In this document: in pieces, positions 1 through 6,867 of the stretch
Numbering within the stretch: position 1 is the first letter of the stretch
Layout: each line of letters opens with the position of its first letter
Source of the DNA: Actinomadura harenae
Lineage (GTDB): Bacteria; Actinomycetota; Actinomycetes; Streptosporangiales; Streptosporangiaceae
Length of the DNA: 32,251 bases
Reading direction: 5' to 3'
NCBI RefSeq assembly: GCF_003696215.1
Contig: NZ_RFFG01000089.1
Coordinates: 1 to 32,251, forward strand
The notes under the pieces: model-generated
What the model saw: only the letters and a program-made list of their open reading frames with translations
Told to the model about the DNA's origin: nothing
The model's database searches: none
Position numbers and translations under genes: made by a program

Positions 1-91
1 CCGGTGAGTGCACACGAGCACCTCCCGACCAGGGCCGACAGATCCCGTTGAGGACCCAAGGTCAGTCAGTCGGCGGGTCAGACCCCGGACG

Positions 92-107
92 GGAGGTGCT
101 CACCTCC
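92..107 (-). terminator. Hairpin just after the marR stop codon
   Basis: GGAGGTG and CACCTCC face each other around a CT centre, so six to seven base pairs can form about ten bases past the marR stop. There is no T-run. The same bases also form a competing 12-bp inverted repeat with positions 16-27 (GAGCACCTCCCG against 90-101), with a 62-base loop. A terminator of the T-tract-less actinobacterial type is the simplest reading. Bases 1-91 hold no gene I can support. Confidence 0.5.
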
Positions 108-117
108 ATCATCACTG

Positions 118-549
118 TCAGTCGGCGTCGATGGCGGCGAGGAGGTCGCGGAGGGTCTCGCGCTGGTCGGGGGAGAGGGCCGCGAACAGGTCCTCGACGC
201 CGCGGACGTGCGCCTCGTGCATCCGGGCGAGGGCCGCGCGCCCGTCCCCGGTCAGGACGACCCGGGTCGCGCGCCGGTTGTCCGGGTCGGGTTCGCGCCG
301 GACGAGGCCGTCGGCCTCCAGGGCGTCCACGAGGGTGGTCGCCGAGCGCGGGACGATCTTGAGCCGCTCGGCCAGCTCGGCCATGCGCGGCGCCTCGTCC
401 CACCGTCCGATCACCCGCAGGGCCCGCGCCTGGGCGGGCGTCAGGCCGAGTGGCGCGAGCCGGTCGGCCATCCCGCGGCGGACGCGCTTGGCCGCCCGCA
501 GGAACAGTTCGCCCAGTTCGGCGCGGTCGCTCACGGTGCTCTCCGGCAT
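118..549 (-). CDS. MarR-family transcriptional regulator
   Basis: A 143-residue winged-helix repressor, the usual length for the family. The recognition region and wing are visible around residues 55-105: an RSATTLVDALEADGLVRRE stretch followed by a D-x-x-x-R-R-A wing and a LTxxGRAAL segment. Flanking helices provide the dimer interface. The ATG at 549 is divergent from an ABC exporter whose GTG is 90 bp away, and the space between them holds two TGAG-N5-CTCA palindromes. The pair therefore looks like the classic arrangement in which a MarR protein represses itself and an adjacent efflux pump until a small ligand binds. The ligand cannot be read from sequence. Family assignment is firm; the regulatory link is inferred from position and operator symmetry. 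Confidence 0.9.
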   Translation of the reverse strand: MPESTVSDRAELGELFLRAAKRVRRGMADRLAPLGLTPAQARALRVIGRWDEAPRMAELAERLKIVPRSATTLVDALEADGLVRREPDPDNRRATRVVLTGDGRAALARMHEAHVRGVEDLFAALSPDQRETLRDLLAAIDAD

Positions 550-554
550 GCTTC

Positions 555-600
555 TGAGTCTAGCTCACTGTTGCACAGGAATAATTGTGAGCTAAGCTCA
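555..600. promoter_or_regulatory. Divergent marR/exporter operator with two palindromes
   Basis: Two 13-bp palindromes of form TGAG-N5-CTCA lie at 555-567 and 588-600, centres 33 bp apart. A further perfect pair, TAGCTCAC (561-568) and GTGAGCTA (587-594), links them. The left copy is within 6 bp of the marR start codon and the right copy overlaps a possible -10 (TAAGCT, 593-598) paired with TTGCAC (571-576) at 16-bp spacing for the exporter. A MarR dimer on each copy would block both promoters. This is inference from symmetry and position. Confidence 0.7.
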
Positions 601-639
601 GTTAGCGGGGAGGTCGCATCCCCCCGAGAGGAGCCGCCC

Positions 640-2469
640 GTGCCGAGCCCGACGAAGAAGCCCTCCCAGCAGCCCATACAGAACCCCACGCAGGACCCTT
701 CGGCCGACCGTCCGGAGACTCCGCGCCAGATCCTCCGGATCGTCCGCCTGTTCCGGCCGTACCGGGCCAGGCTCTCCGTCGTCGGCCTGCTGGTCGGCCT
801 GTCCGCCCTGGTCTCCCTGGCCTCGCCGTTCATGCTCCGCGAGGTCGTGGACGTGGCGCTGCCCCGCGGCCGCACCGGCCTGCTCACCCTGCTGGTCCTC
901 GGCATGATCGCCGTGTCCGTCCTGACCAGCGTGTTCAGCGTCCTGCAGACCTACATCTCGACCGCCGTCGGCCAGCGCGTCATGCACGACCTGCGCACCG
1001 GCGTCTACGCCCACCTCCAGCGGATGCCGCTGGCGTTCTTCACCCGGACCCGCACCGGCGAGGTGCAGTCCCGCATCGCCAACGACATCGGCGGCATGCA
1101 GTCCACCGTCACCCAGACCGCGACCCAGCTCGTCGCCAACCTGACCACGGTCGTCGCCAGCCTGATCGCCATGGTCGCGCTGGACTGGCGGCTCACCCTG
1201 GTCTCCCTGGCCGTCCTGCCGGTGTTCGTGTGGATCAGCCGCCGCGTCGGCAACGAGCGCCGCCGGATCACCACCGTCCGGCAGCGGCAGCTCGCCGCGA
1301 TGTCGGCGATCGTCGAGGAGTCCCTGTCGGTCAGCGGCGTCCTGCTCGGCCGGACCATGGGCCGCTCCCGCGCCCAGACCGACCGGTTCGCCGCCGAGTC
1401 CGAGTCCCTGGTCGACCTGGAGATCCGCTCCAACATGGCCGGACGCTGGCGGCAGTCGACGATCTCGATCGTCATGGCCGCGATGCCCGCGATCGTCTAC
1501 TGGGCGGCCGGGCTGACCGTCTCGCAGGGCCACCCGCTGGTCACCATCGGCACCCTGGTCGCGTTCACGACCCTGCTGACCGGCATGTTCCGGCCCCTGA
1601 TGATCCTGCTCCAGACGGGCGTCGAGGTGCAGAGCTCGCTCTCCCTGTTCGACCGCGTCTTCGAGTACCTCGACATGGTCCCGGACATCCAGGAGCCCGA
1701 GACCCCGGCGAGCGTCCCCGGACGCGTCCGGGGCGAGGTGCGGTTCGAGAACGTCGGCTTCTCCTACGACCCGGACGCGCCGCCCGCCCTCCGCGACGTC
1801 GACGTGACCGTCCCCGCCGGGACGAGCCTCGCCGTCGTCGGCGAGACCGGATCGGGCAAGACCACGCTGAGCTACCTCGTCCCGCGCCTGTACGACGTCA
1901 CCGAGGGCCGCGTCACCATCGACGGCGTGGACGTCCGCGACCTGTCCTTCGCCGACCTCTCGGACGCCGTCGGCGTCGTCTCCCAGGAGACCTACCTGTT
2001 CCACGCGTCCGTCGCCGACAACCTCCGCTTCGCCAAGCCGGACGCCACCGACGCCGAGATCGAGGCCGCCGCCCGCGCCGCCCAGATCCACGACCACATC
2101 GCCGGCCTCCCGGACGGCTACGACACCCTCGTCGGCGAACGCGGCTACCGCTTCTCCGGCGGCGAGAAGCAGCGCCTCGCCATCGCCCGGACGATCCTGC
2201 GCGACCCGCCCGTCCTCGTCCTGGACGAGGCGACCAGCGCCCTGGACACCCAGACCGAGCAGGCCGTCCAGAAGGCGATCGACGCGCTCTCCCTCGGACG
2301 GACCACGATCACCATCGCGCACCGCCTCTCCACGATCCGCGACGCCGACCAGATCGTCGTCCTGTCCCATGGCCGAATCGCCGAACGCGGCACCCACGAA
2401 TCCCTCATGGCCGCCGAAGGCCCCTACGCGACCCTCGTAACCCGCCACGATTCCCTGACCCCCGCCTAA
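640..2469 (+). CDS. ABC-type multidrug exporter, fused membrane and ATPase domains
   Basis: A 609-residue half-transporter expected to work as a dimer exporting hydrophobic compounds. The start is the GTG at 640, placed by a GAGAGGAG ribosome site at 626-633; the longer upstream open frame is not coding because it would run through the marR operator. After about 45 Pro/Gln-rich residues, a six-helix type I exporter membrane domain spans roughly residues 50-340. The ATPase domain follows, with Walker A GETGSGKTT (K407), Q-loop SQETYLF, signature SGGEKQR (from S506), Walker B VLVLDEATSALD (D529-E530) and a switch His in the IAHRLSTI segment. All catalytic residues are present. Substrate is unknown; divergent marR suggests inducible drug or lipid efflux. 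A homodimer is possible since no second half-transporter is adjacent. Confidence 0.93.
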   Translation: MPSPTKKPSQQPIQNPTQDPSADRPETPRQILRIVRLFRPYRARLSVVGLLVGLSALVSLASPFMLREVVDVALPRGRTGLLTLLVLGMIAVSVLTSVFSVLQTYISTAVGQRVMHDLRTGVYAHLQRMPLAFFTRTRTGEVQSRIANDIGGMQSTVTQTATQLVANLTTVVASLIAMVALDWRLTLVSLAVLPVFVWISRRVGNERRRITTVRQRQLAAMSAIVEESLSVSGVLLGRTMGRSRAQTDRFAAESESLVDLEIRSNMAGRWRQSTISIVMAAMPAIVYWAAGLTVSQGHPLVTIGTLVAFTTLLTGMFRPLMILLQTGVEVQSSLSLFDRVFEYLDMVPDIQEPETPASVPGRVRGEVRFENVGFSYDPDAPPALRDVDVTVPAGTSLAVVGETGSGKTTLSYLVPRLYDVTEGRVTIDGVDVRDLSFADLSDAVGVVSQETYLFHASVADNLRFAKPDATDAEIEAAARAAQIHDHIAGLPDGYDTLVGERGYRFSGGEKQRLAIARTILRDPPVLVLDEATSALDTQTEQAVQKAIDALSLGRTTITIAHRLSTIRDADQIVVLSHGRIAERGTHESLMAAEGPYATLVTRHDSLTPA

Positions 2470-2605
2470 GCGCGCCGGGCTAAGGCGTGCCCTATGCGTC
2501 GGGCTAAGTGCGGCGGCGCCTTTCCTTCAGGAAAGACGAAGCGCGTGGGCGGGGAAAAGAAAAAACGCCGATCTTATGGGGGGCGGCCGCTTCCCAAAGG
2601 GGGCG

Positions 2606-2626
2606 GCCGGCCTCCATGAGACCGGC
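2606..2626 (-). terminator. Terminator hairpin downstream of wblE
   Basis: On the minus strand nine pairs (one G-T) form GCCGGTCTC/GAGGCCGGC around an ATG loop, 74-94 bases after the wblE stop. A run of Ts on the same strand lies about 40 bases further on (complement of 2555-2565). The rest of 2470-2699 contains a 13-bp near-direct repeat GCGYCGGGCTAAG (about 2473-2485 and 2496-2508) and a small CTTTCC/GGAAAG hairpin at 2520-2535 after the exporter; no gene is supported there. Confidence 0.5.
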
Positions 2627-2699
2627 GTGACGCGTTTGTTCGGCGTGGGCCGTTCCGACCGGGAGGGTTCGGCGGCCCGGAGCCGTGGTGCGGGGGGTG

Positions 2700-2954
2700 T
2701 CAGGCCGTCGCGCGGGCGCGGGCACGGGCGTTGCGGCGGCGCAGCGCACGGCGCTCGTCCTCGCCCATCCCGCCCCAGACGCCGGAGTCCTGGCCGGAGC
2801 CGATGGCCCAGCGCAGGCAGGCGTCGGTGACGTCGCAGCGGCGGCATACCTGCTTGGCCTCTTCGATCTGCACGATCGCGGGCCCGGTGTTGCCGATCGG
2901 GAAGAACAGCTCGGGGTCCACGTCACGGCAGGCTGCCCGGTGGCGCCAGTCCAT
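2700..2954 (-). CDS. WhiB-family Fe-S transcription factor, WhiB1/WblE type
   Basis: An 84-residue protein whose start MDWRHRAACRD and body match the WhiB1 (mycobacterial) / WblE (Streptomyces) subgroup closely in length and sequence. The four cluster ligands are C9, C37, C40 and C46 (C-x2-C-x5-C), and the turn GVWGG near residues 58-62 precedes the basic RRALRRRNARARAR tail that contacts DNA. Proteins of this group hold a nitric-oxide-sensitive [4Fe-4S] cluster and bind region 4 of the principal sigma factor. The ATG at 2954 has a good ribosome site (GAAGGAG, 7 bases upstream). Its promoter region holds a perfect CRP-type palindrome at 2996-3011, in keeping with known CRP control of mycobacterial whiB1. 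Confidence 0.96.
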   Translation of the reverse strand: MDWRHRAACRDVDPELFFPIGNTGPAIVQIEEAKQVCRRCDVTDACLRWAIGSGQDSGVWGGMGEDERRALRRRNARARARATA

Positions 2955-2995
2955 GCGTCCACTCCTTCGTCAGTGGTGGCGGAAGTCACTCCACT

Positions 2996-3011
2996 TGTGA
3001 ACGGATTCACA
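2996..3011 (-). promoter_or_regulatory. Perfect CRP/FNR-type site upstream of wblE
   Basis: TGTGA-ACGGAT-TCACA is an exact TGTGA-N6-TCACA palindrome 42-57 bp before the wblE ATG. A TTGACC -35-like hexamer on the minus strand sits at 3032-3037, so the site would lie around or just past the -10 of that promoter; if the true promoter is closer to the gene, the site would be upstream. Activation or repression cannot be told from sequence. Confidence 0.75.
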
Positions 3012-3043
3012 TGTCGCGAACACCCCGGAACGGTCAAAAATTC

Positions 3044-3130
3044 GTCAGGGGTGACAGTTCGGCGGCGCTGCGATCAGGTGGCTGCCTCATTGGGCCCCTG
3101 ACTACCGGCGCGCTTTGAGCGTGTCAGGGG
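3044..3130. repeat. GTCAGGGG motifs in the wblE upstream region
   Basis: GTCAGGGG occurs at 3044-3051 and 3123-3130, and inverted (CCCCTGAC) at 3095-3102, giving an 8-bp stem with a 20-base loop between the last two. The first copy extends to GTCA-GGGG-TGAC. No gene is supported between 2955 and 3244; this stretch appears to be control DNA for wblE plus the 3' end signal of the lipid kinase. Confidence 0.4.
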
Positions 3131-3188
3131 GGCGCGGACAGACGCAAGACCTCCGAGAAAGGTTTCTCGAAGTATGGGTGTCGCATGT

Positions 3189-3215
3189 GTCACACGGGTG
3201 GGTCGTTCGTGTGAC
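3189..3215. promoter_or_regulatory. Inverted repeat between lipid kinase and wblE
   Basis: GTCACACG (3189-3196) and CGTGTGAC (3208-3215) form a perfect 8-bp inverted repeat with an 11-base spacer, 30 bases past the lipid kinase stop. It may terminate the kinase transcript, or be a distal CRP-like element of wblE since each arm carries a TGTGAC/GTCACA half-site. Confidence 0.4.
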
Positions 3216-3244
3216 TTTGTTGTTAACGGATCACTCGATCGGCA

Positions 3245-4195
3245 TCAAATGACGATCCGTATCGCCTTGGGCACCGAACGGAACGTGATGCGCTCCACCT
3301 CACCGAGGTAATCGCCGTCCAGCTGGTACGGCGTCGGATGGTCCGCCGTCAGGGTGACCTGGGGCGCGTCGTGCACGTTCAGCACCTGCCGCCCCCGCAC
3401 CGGACGGGTCCGCGCGGCGAACATCCCCGCCAGCGCCCCCAGCGTCGGAAGGACGGCCAGGGACCGCATCCCGAACACGTCCAGCCCCCGCGCGAAACTC
3501 GCCTTCGGGCTCGGATTCACCGCGAACGGCCCGGCGAACGTCCACGGCGCCGTGTTCGACACGAACGCCAGGAACAGCTTCCCCTTCGAGCCCACCGGGG
3601 CGCGCCCGGGCAGCTCCATCGTGAGCGCGGGCCGCCGCCGGTCGGTGCCCGCGAAGAACCGGCGCAGCCCCGACCGGACGTACAGCAGCGGATCGGCCTT
3701 CGCACCCGCCAGCCGCGCCCGCTCGACCTCCCGGATCACCTCCGCGTCCAGGCCCACGCCCGCGCAGAAGGTGAAGAACCGCTCCGAACCGTCCGGGAGG
3801 ACGGCCGCGCCGAGCCCGACCGTCCGGTACCGGCCCGCCCGCAGCGCCGTCAGCACCTGCCGCGTCGCCGCCACCGTGTCGTTCGGGAGGCCCAGGGCGC
3901 GGGCGAACACGTTCGCGCTGCCGAACGGCAGCACCGCCAGGGCCGGGACGTCCTCGGACGGCCCGTCGCGCAGCAGGCCGTTGACGACCTCGTTCACGGT
4001 GCCGTCGCCGCCGATGGCGATCACCAGGTCGAACCGCTCGGCGACCGCACGGGCGGCCAGCTCGGTGGCGTGGCCCCGGTGCCCGGTCTCGGCGGTCTCC
4101 AGGTCGAGGTCCCCGGCGAACGCCCGGACGAGCAGGTCACGGGCGCGTCGGCTGTTGGAGGTCGCCTTGGGGTTGGCGATCAGCATGGCGCGCAC
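3245..4195 (-). CDS. Diacylglycerol/lipid kinase (DAGK catalytic family)
   Basis: A 316-residue member of the diacylglycerol kinase catalytic family (YegS/DgkB-like), predicted to phosphorylate a membrane lipid from the cytoplasmic face. The nucleotide-binding signature IGGDGTVNEVVNGL spans residues 61-74, followed by LPFGSANVFARALGLP (about 89-104), the substrate/nucleotide loop of the family. The C-terminal half is the expected beta-sandwich, ending with a YQLDGDYLGE segment. The open frame begins with GTG at 4195; an ATG three codons later (4186) gives MLIANPKA, which also fits the family start, and neither has a clear ribosome site. It is divergent from the membrane protein at 4336. The specific lipid is unknown. 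Confidence 0.9.
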   Translation of the reverse strand: MRAMLIANPKATSNSRRARDLLVRAFAGDLDLETAETGHRGHATELAARAVAERFDLVIAIGGDGTVNEVVNGLLRDGPSEDVPALAVLPFGSANVFARALGLPNDTVAATRQVLTALRAGRYRTVGLGAAVLPDGSERFFTFCAGVGLDAEVIREVERARLAGAKADPLLYVRSGLRRFFAGTDRRRPALTMELPGRAPVGSKGKLFLAFVSNTAPWTFAGPFAVNPSPKASFARGLDVFGMRSLAVLPTLGALAGMFAARTRPVRGRQVLNVHDAPQVTLTADHPTPYQLDGDYLGEVERITFRSVPKAIRIVI

Positions 4196-4321
4196 GGCGC
4201 CAAGGGTACCCAGCCGCCGCCGGACCCGTTCCGCCGCGGTCGCCCGGACGGTTCCGGGCGCCCCTCCCGGACCGCCGGGCCGCAGGTGGCGCCCTGCGCG
4301 GGGACCCGCGGAAGCGGCCGG

Positions 4322-4327
4322 TAGGGT
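4322..4327 (+). promoter_or_regulatory. TAGGGT -10 box of a probably leaderless gene
   Basis: TAGGGT ends 8 bases before the GTG at 4336, the spacing expected if transcription begins at the start codon. No ribosome site is visible. The same box and spacing recur before the ATG at 16564. Confidence 0.55.
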
Positions 4328-4335
4328 GGCGGGTT

Positions 4336-4788
4336 GTGTCGAAGCGTCCCAGCATCGTGACCGCAGCCGCCGCGCTGGAGGGGGCCGAGGGCCTCGCCGC
4401 CGTCGGCTTCGGACTGTTCTCCGGCATCGAGACGGCCACCGGCGCGGCCGTGGACCCGACCAGCGCGGTCGCCGTGACCGTCCTGGCGCTCGGGGGCGGT
4501 CTCGCCATGCTCGGCTGCGCCCGGCTGCTGCTGCGCGGCGACAGCCGCGGCCGCGCCCCCATCGTGCTGACCCAGCTGTTCGCGCTCCCGGTCGCCTGGT
4601 CCCTCTGGCAGAGCCACCAGCCCGCCGTCGCGATCCCCCTCGGGGTCGTCGCGGTCATCACGCTGCTGCTCGTCCTCAGCTCCCCGGTCACCGCCTGGAT
4701 CGATCACCAGGAGGACGACGAGGACGAGGACGACGACGGCTCCGGCACCGCCGAGGACGCCGACCACAAGGCCGGCTCCGGCTCCTGA
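4336..4788 (+). CDS. Small integral membrane protein of unknown function
   Basis: A 150-residue protein with four predicted membrane helices (roughly residues 9-30, 42-65, 76-92 and 96-115) and a strongly acidic cytosolic tail (HQEDDEDEDDDGSG, about 122-135). I recognise no catalytic motif. Similar short four-helix proteins with charged tails are common in actinomycetes and are annotated only as membrane proteins. The GTG start has no ribosome site but is preceded by a TAGGGT -10, suggesting a leaderless message. It points toward, and converges with, the sigma-factor operon. Confidence 0.8.
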   Translation: MSKRPSIVTAAAALEGAEGLAAVGFGLFSGIETATGAAVDPTSAVAVTVLALGGGLAMLGCARLLLRGDSRGRAPIVLTQLFALPVAWSLWQSHQPAVAIPLGVVAVITLLLVLSSPVTAWIDHQEDDEDEDDDGSGTAEDADHKAGSGS

Positions 4789-4833
4789 CCCAGGCCCCCC
4801 TCAAACCGGCACAGGCCCCCTCAAAAGGGTGAA

Positions 4834-4860
4834 GCCCGGACGACACGGGGTCGGCCGGGC
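4834..4860. terminator. Shared terminator between convergent genes
   Basis: GCCCGGACGAC (4834-4844) and GTCGGCCGGGC (4850-4860) pair over 11 positions with one mismatch and a 5-base loop, midway between the membrane protein stop and the sigma-factor stop. Two near-copies of CAGGCCCCCTCAAA (about 4791-4826) precede it. Confidence 0.55.
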
Positions 4861-4874
4861 CTCGGAGGCGCGGA

Positions 4875-5708
4875 TCACTCGTCCGCCGTCAGGCCCTCCC
4901 GCAGCTGGGCCAGCGTCCGCGCCAGCAGGCGCGACACGTGCATCTGCGAGATGCCCAGCTCGGCGGCGATCTGGGACTGGGTCATGTTGCCGAAGAAGCG
5001 CAGCAGCAGGATCTTCTTCTCCCGGGCGGGGAGCTTCTCCAGCAGCGGCTTCAGCGACTCGCGGTACTCCACGCCCTCCAGCGACTCGTCGATCATGCCG
5101 AGCGAGTCGGCGACCGCCGGGGCGTCCTCGTCGCCGGAGTCGGGCGCGTCCAGCGACACCGTGGAGTAGGCGTTGGCGGACTCCAGGCCCTCCAGCACCT
5201 CCTCCTCCGACATCTGCAGGTGCGCGGCGAGCTCGCTGACCGTGGGGGCACGGCCCTCGCGCTGCGCCAGATCGCTGATCGCCTTGGTCAGCGACAGCTT
5301 CAGCTCCTGGAGCCGGCGCGGCACCCGCACCGCCCAGCCCTTGTCGCGGAAGTGCCGCTTGATCTCACCGACGATCGTCGGGGTCGCGTAGGTGGAGAAC
5401 TCCACGCCCCGGCCGAGGTCGAACCGGTCGATCGACTTGATCAGGCCGATGGTGGCGACCTGGATCAGGTCGTCCAGCCACTCGCCGCGGTTGCGAAACC
5501 GGCGCGCGAGGTACTCCACCAGCGGCAGGTGCAGCTCGACCAGCTGGTCCCGGATGCGCTGGCGCTCGGGGTCGCCCTCCGGCAGCTCCGCGAGCCGCTC
5601 GAACAGGGCGCGGGCACGCGCCCGGTCCGGCACCGCGCCGCCCTCGCGCTCGTTGCCGGTATTGCCGGGGCTGTCGCCCGCGAGCGATGTGGTCCTGTTC
5701 TCCGTCAC
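4875..5708 (-). CDS. SigB/SigF-family RNA polymerase sigma factor
   Basis: A 277-residue group 3 sigma factor. Region 2 is seen as the DDLIQVATIGLIKSIDRF segment followed by FSTYATPTIVGEIKRHFRDK (about residues 82-125), region 3 with VSELAAHLQMSEEEV, and region 4 as LLLRFFGNMTQSQIAAELGI plus SQMHVSRLLART, the helix-turn-helix that reads the -35. This matches the stress/differentiation SigB/SigF/SigG group. The GTG start (5706-5708) overlaps the stop of the anti-sigma gene in a GTGA, so translation is probably coupled. The longer upstream frame would run inside the anti-sigma gene and is rejected. A SigB-type promoter (6252-6275) precedes the operon, suggesting positive autoregulation. Which paralogue name applies cannot be decided here. 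Confidence 0.93.
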   Translation of the reverse strand: MTENRTTSLAGDSPGNTGNEREGGAVPDRARARALFERLAELPEGDPERQRIRDQLVELHLPLVEYLARRFRNRGEWLDDLIQVATIGLIKSIDRFDLGRGVEFSTYATPTIVGEIKRHFRDKGWAVRVPRRLQELKLSLTKAISDLAQREGRAPTVSELAAHLQMSEEEVLEGLESANAYSTVSLDAPDSGDEDAPAVADSLGMIDESLEGVEYRESLKPLLEKLPAREKKILLLRFFGNMTQSQIAAELGISQMHVSRLLARTLAQLREGLTADE

Positions 5709-6133
5709 GGGGCCCCCGCAGCACCGCGGCGCTTCTGCAGCGTCACGGTGACCCGGTCGTCGGCGCCGACGCGCGCGTCCACCTCGCCCGCCAGGGACGA
5801 CAGGACGGTCCAGGCGAAGGTGTCGCGGCTCGGCTCCTCGCCGTCCACCGTGAGCACCGACACCGAGATGCGCATCGCGTCCCCGGTCAGCTCGAACTCG
5901 CAGGTCAGATCCGTTCCTGGCACGGCCTGGGCGAGCAGCATCGCGCACGCCTCGTCGACGGCGATGCGCAGGTCCTCGATCTCGTCCAGGGTGAAGTCCA
6001 GGCGGGCCGCGAGGCCCGCCGTCGCGGTGCGCAGCACCGACAGGTAGGCGCTGGCTGCCGGCAGCCGGACGGTCACCACGTCACGCACGGACAACTTGGT
6101 ACTGGCCGCCATGGCAGCGGTTTCCTCGGTCAC
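5705..6133 (-). CDS. RsbW/UsfX-like anti-sigma factor
   Basis: A 142-residue GHKL (HATPase_c) protein, expected to bind and hold the downstream sigma factor until an anti-anti-sigma protein frees it. The N-box helix is visible as the EDLRIAVDEACAML segment (about 62-76), with the Glu but without the Asn of a canonical ATP-binding N-box, and I see no DxGxG G1 box. Mycobacterial UsfX is similarly degenerate at this point. Start is GTG at 6133 with GGGAGAG five bases upstream. The stop overlaps the sigma GTG by four bases (GTGA). No anti-anti-sigma gene lies in the window, so the release partner must be elsewhere. Confidence 0.85.
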   Translation of the reverse strand: MTEETAAMAASTKLSVRDVVTVRLPAASAYLSVLRTATAGLAARLDFTLDEIEDLRIAVDEACAMLLAQAVPGTDLTCEFELTGDAMRISVSVLTVDGEEPSRDTFAWTVLSSLAGEVDARVGADDRVTVTLQKRRGAAGAP

Positions 6134-6251
6134 GTCTCTCCCTCATGGGGTGGTCCCGCTGATTCGAAACTACCGCTTGCGGGGCCCCGCCGGAGCGTCC
6201 GGCGCGCGGGTCGCCGTCCGAAGTAGGGGGCGAGCCCACCGTTCACGCCGC

Positions 6252-6275
6252 AAACCCGGTCAGGAAGCGGTAAAC
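6252..6275 (-). promoter_or_regulatory. SigB/SigF-type promoter of the rsbW-sigma operon
   Basis: On the minus strand GTTT (6272-6275), then 14 bases, then GGGTTT (6252-6257). The actinobacterial SigB/SigF consensus is about GTTT-N14-17-GGGTAT, so only the last bases of the -10 differ. It lies about 120 bp before the rsbW GTG in the only intergenic gap of the operon (6134-6287), as expected for self-activation. Confidence 0.6.
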
Positions 6276-6287
6276 CACACACCGTGC

Positions 6288-6758
6288 TCAGCCCCGGGCG
6301 AGCCTGGTGAGGGCGTCCCCGGTGACACGGTGGACCGTCCACTCGTCCTGCGGGCGCGCGCCGATCGACTCGTAGAAGCCGATCGCGGGGGTGTTCCAGT
6401 CGAGGACGGACCACTCGACGCGCCCGTACCCGCGCTCGTCCGCGATCCGGGCGAGCTCGGAGAGCAGCGCCTTGCCGTGTCCCTGGCCGCGCGTCTCGGG
6501 GGAGACGTAGAGGTCTTCGAGGTAGATGCCGTGGCGTCCGAGCCAGGTCGAGTAGCCGAGGAACCAGAGCGCGAAGCCGACCACCCGTCCCTCGTGCTCG
6601 GCGACGTGCGCGAACACCTTCGGCTCCGCGCCGAACAGGTCGCGCAGCAGGTCGTCCTCGGACGCCTTCACCTCGTGCGCGGCGCGCTCGTACTCGGCCA
6701 GGTCGCGCACCAGGCGCAGGATCGTCGGGACGTCCTCGGGACGCGCGGGGCGAATCAT
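6288..6758 (-). CDS. GNAT acetyltransferase, SSAT-like
   Basis: A 156-residue N-acetyltransferase. The acetyl-CoA pyrophosphate loop is R-GQGHGK-ALL (about residues 90-98), after the beta-4 strand IYLEDLYVSPETR. The C-terminal LDWNTPAIGFYESIGA (119-134) resembles the corresponding segment of diamine (spermidine/spermine) N-acetyltransferases, including the Tyr that usually acts as general acid. Polyamine, thialysine or another small amine is therefore the likely acceptor, but this is inference. The ATG at 6758 has a modest GGGGAC upstream. It is a single gene between the sodN terminator and the sigma operon, on the same strand as both. Confidence 0.85.
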   Translation of the reverse strand: MIRPARPEDVPTILRLVRDLAEYERAAHEVKASEDDLLRDLFGAEPKVFAHVAEHEGRVVGFALWFLGYSTWLGRHGIYLEDLYVSPETRGQGHGKALLSELARIADERGYGRVEWSVLDWNTPAIGFYESIGARPQDEWTVHRVTGDALTRLARG

Positions 6759-6792
6759 GTCCCCAGGCTAACGACACCGGCGACGCCGTCCC

Positions 6793-6867
6793 GGGTGCGG
6801 ACGTGGCGGGCCTGTACGTGCCGGGCCTGTAGGTGCCGGGTGCGGACGCGCCGGGTGCGGACGTGCC
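6793..6867. repeat. Five 15-bp imperfect tandem repeats
   Basis: Five consecutive 15-base units, each beginning GGG and ending GTGSC or CGCC, run 6793-6807, 6808-6822, 6823-6837, 6838-6852 and 6853-6867. Units 1, 4 and 5 are nearly identical (GGGTGCGGACGTGCC type); units 2 and 3 share GGGCCTGTAVGTGCC. They sit between the GNAT start and the sodN terminator and are not in a gene I can support. Confidence 0.75.

Noticed and set aside
598..2448. 616-residue open frame on the minus strand opposite the ABC exporter
   Set aside because: It is the mirror of a clear exporter gene, rich in Gly/Asp/Gln/Arg from GC-biased codons, with no domain.
2685..3101. Plus-strand open frame opposite wblE
   Set aside because: It overlaps wblE and its promoter and has no ribosome site or family match.
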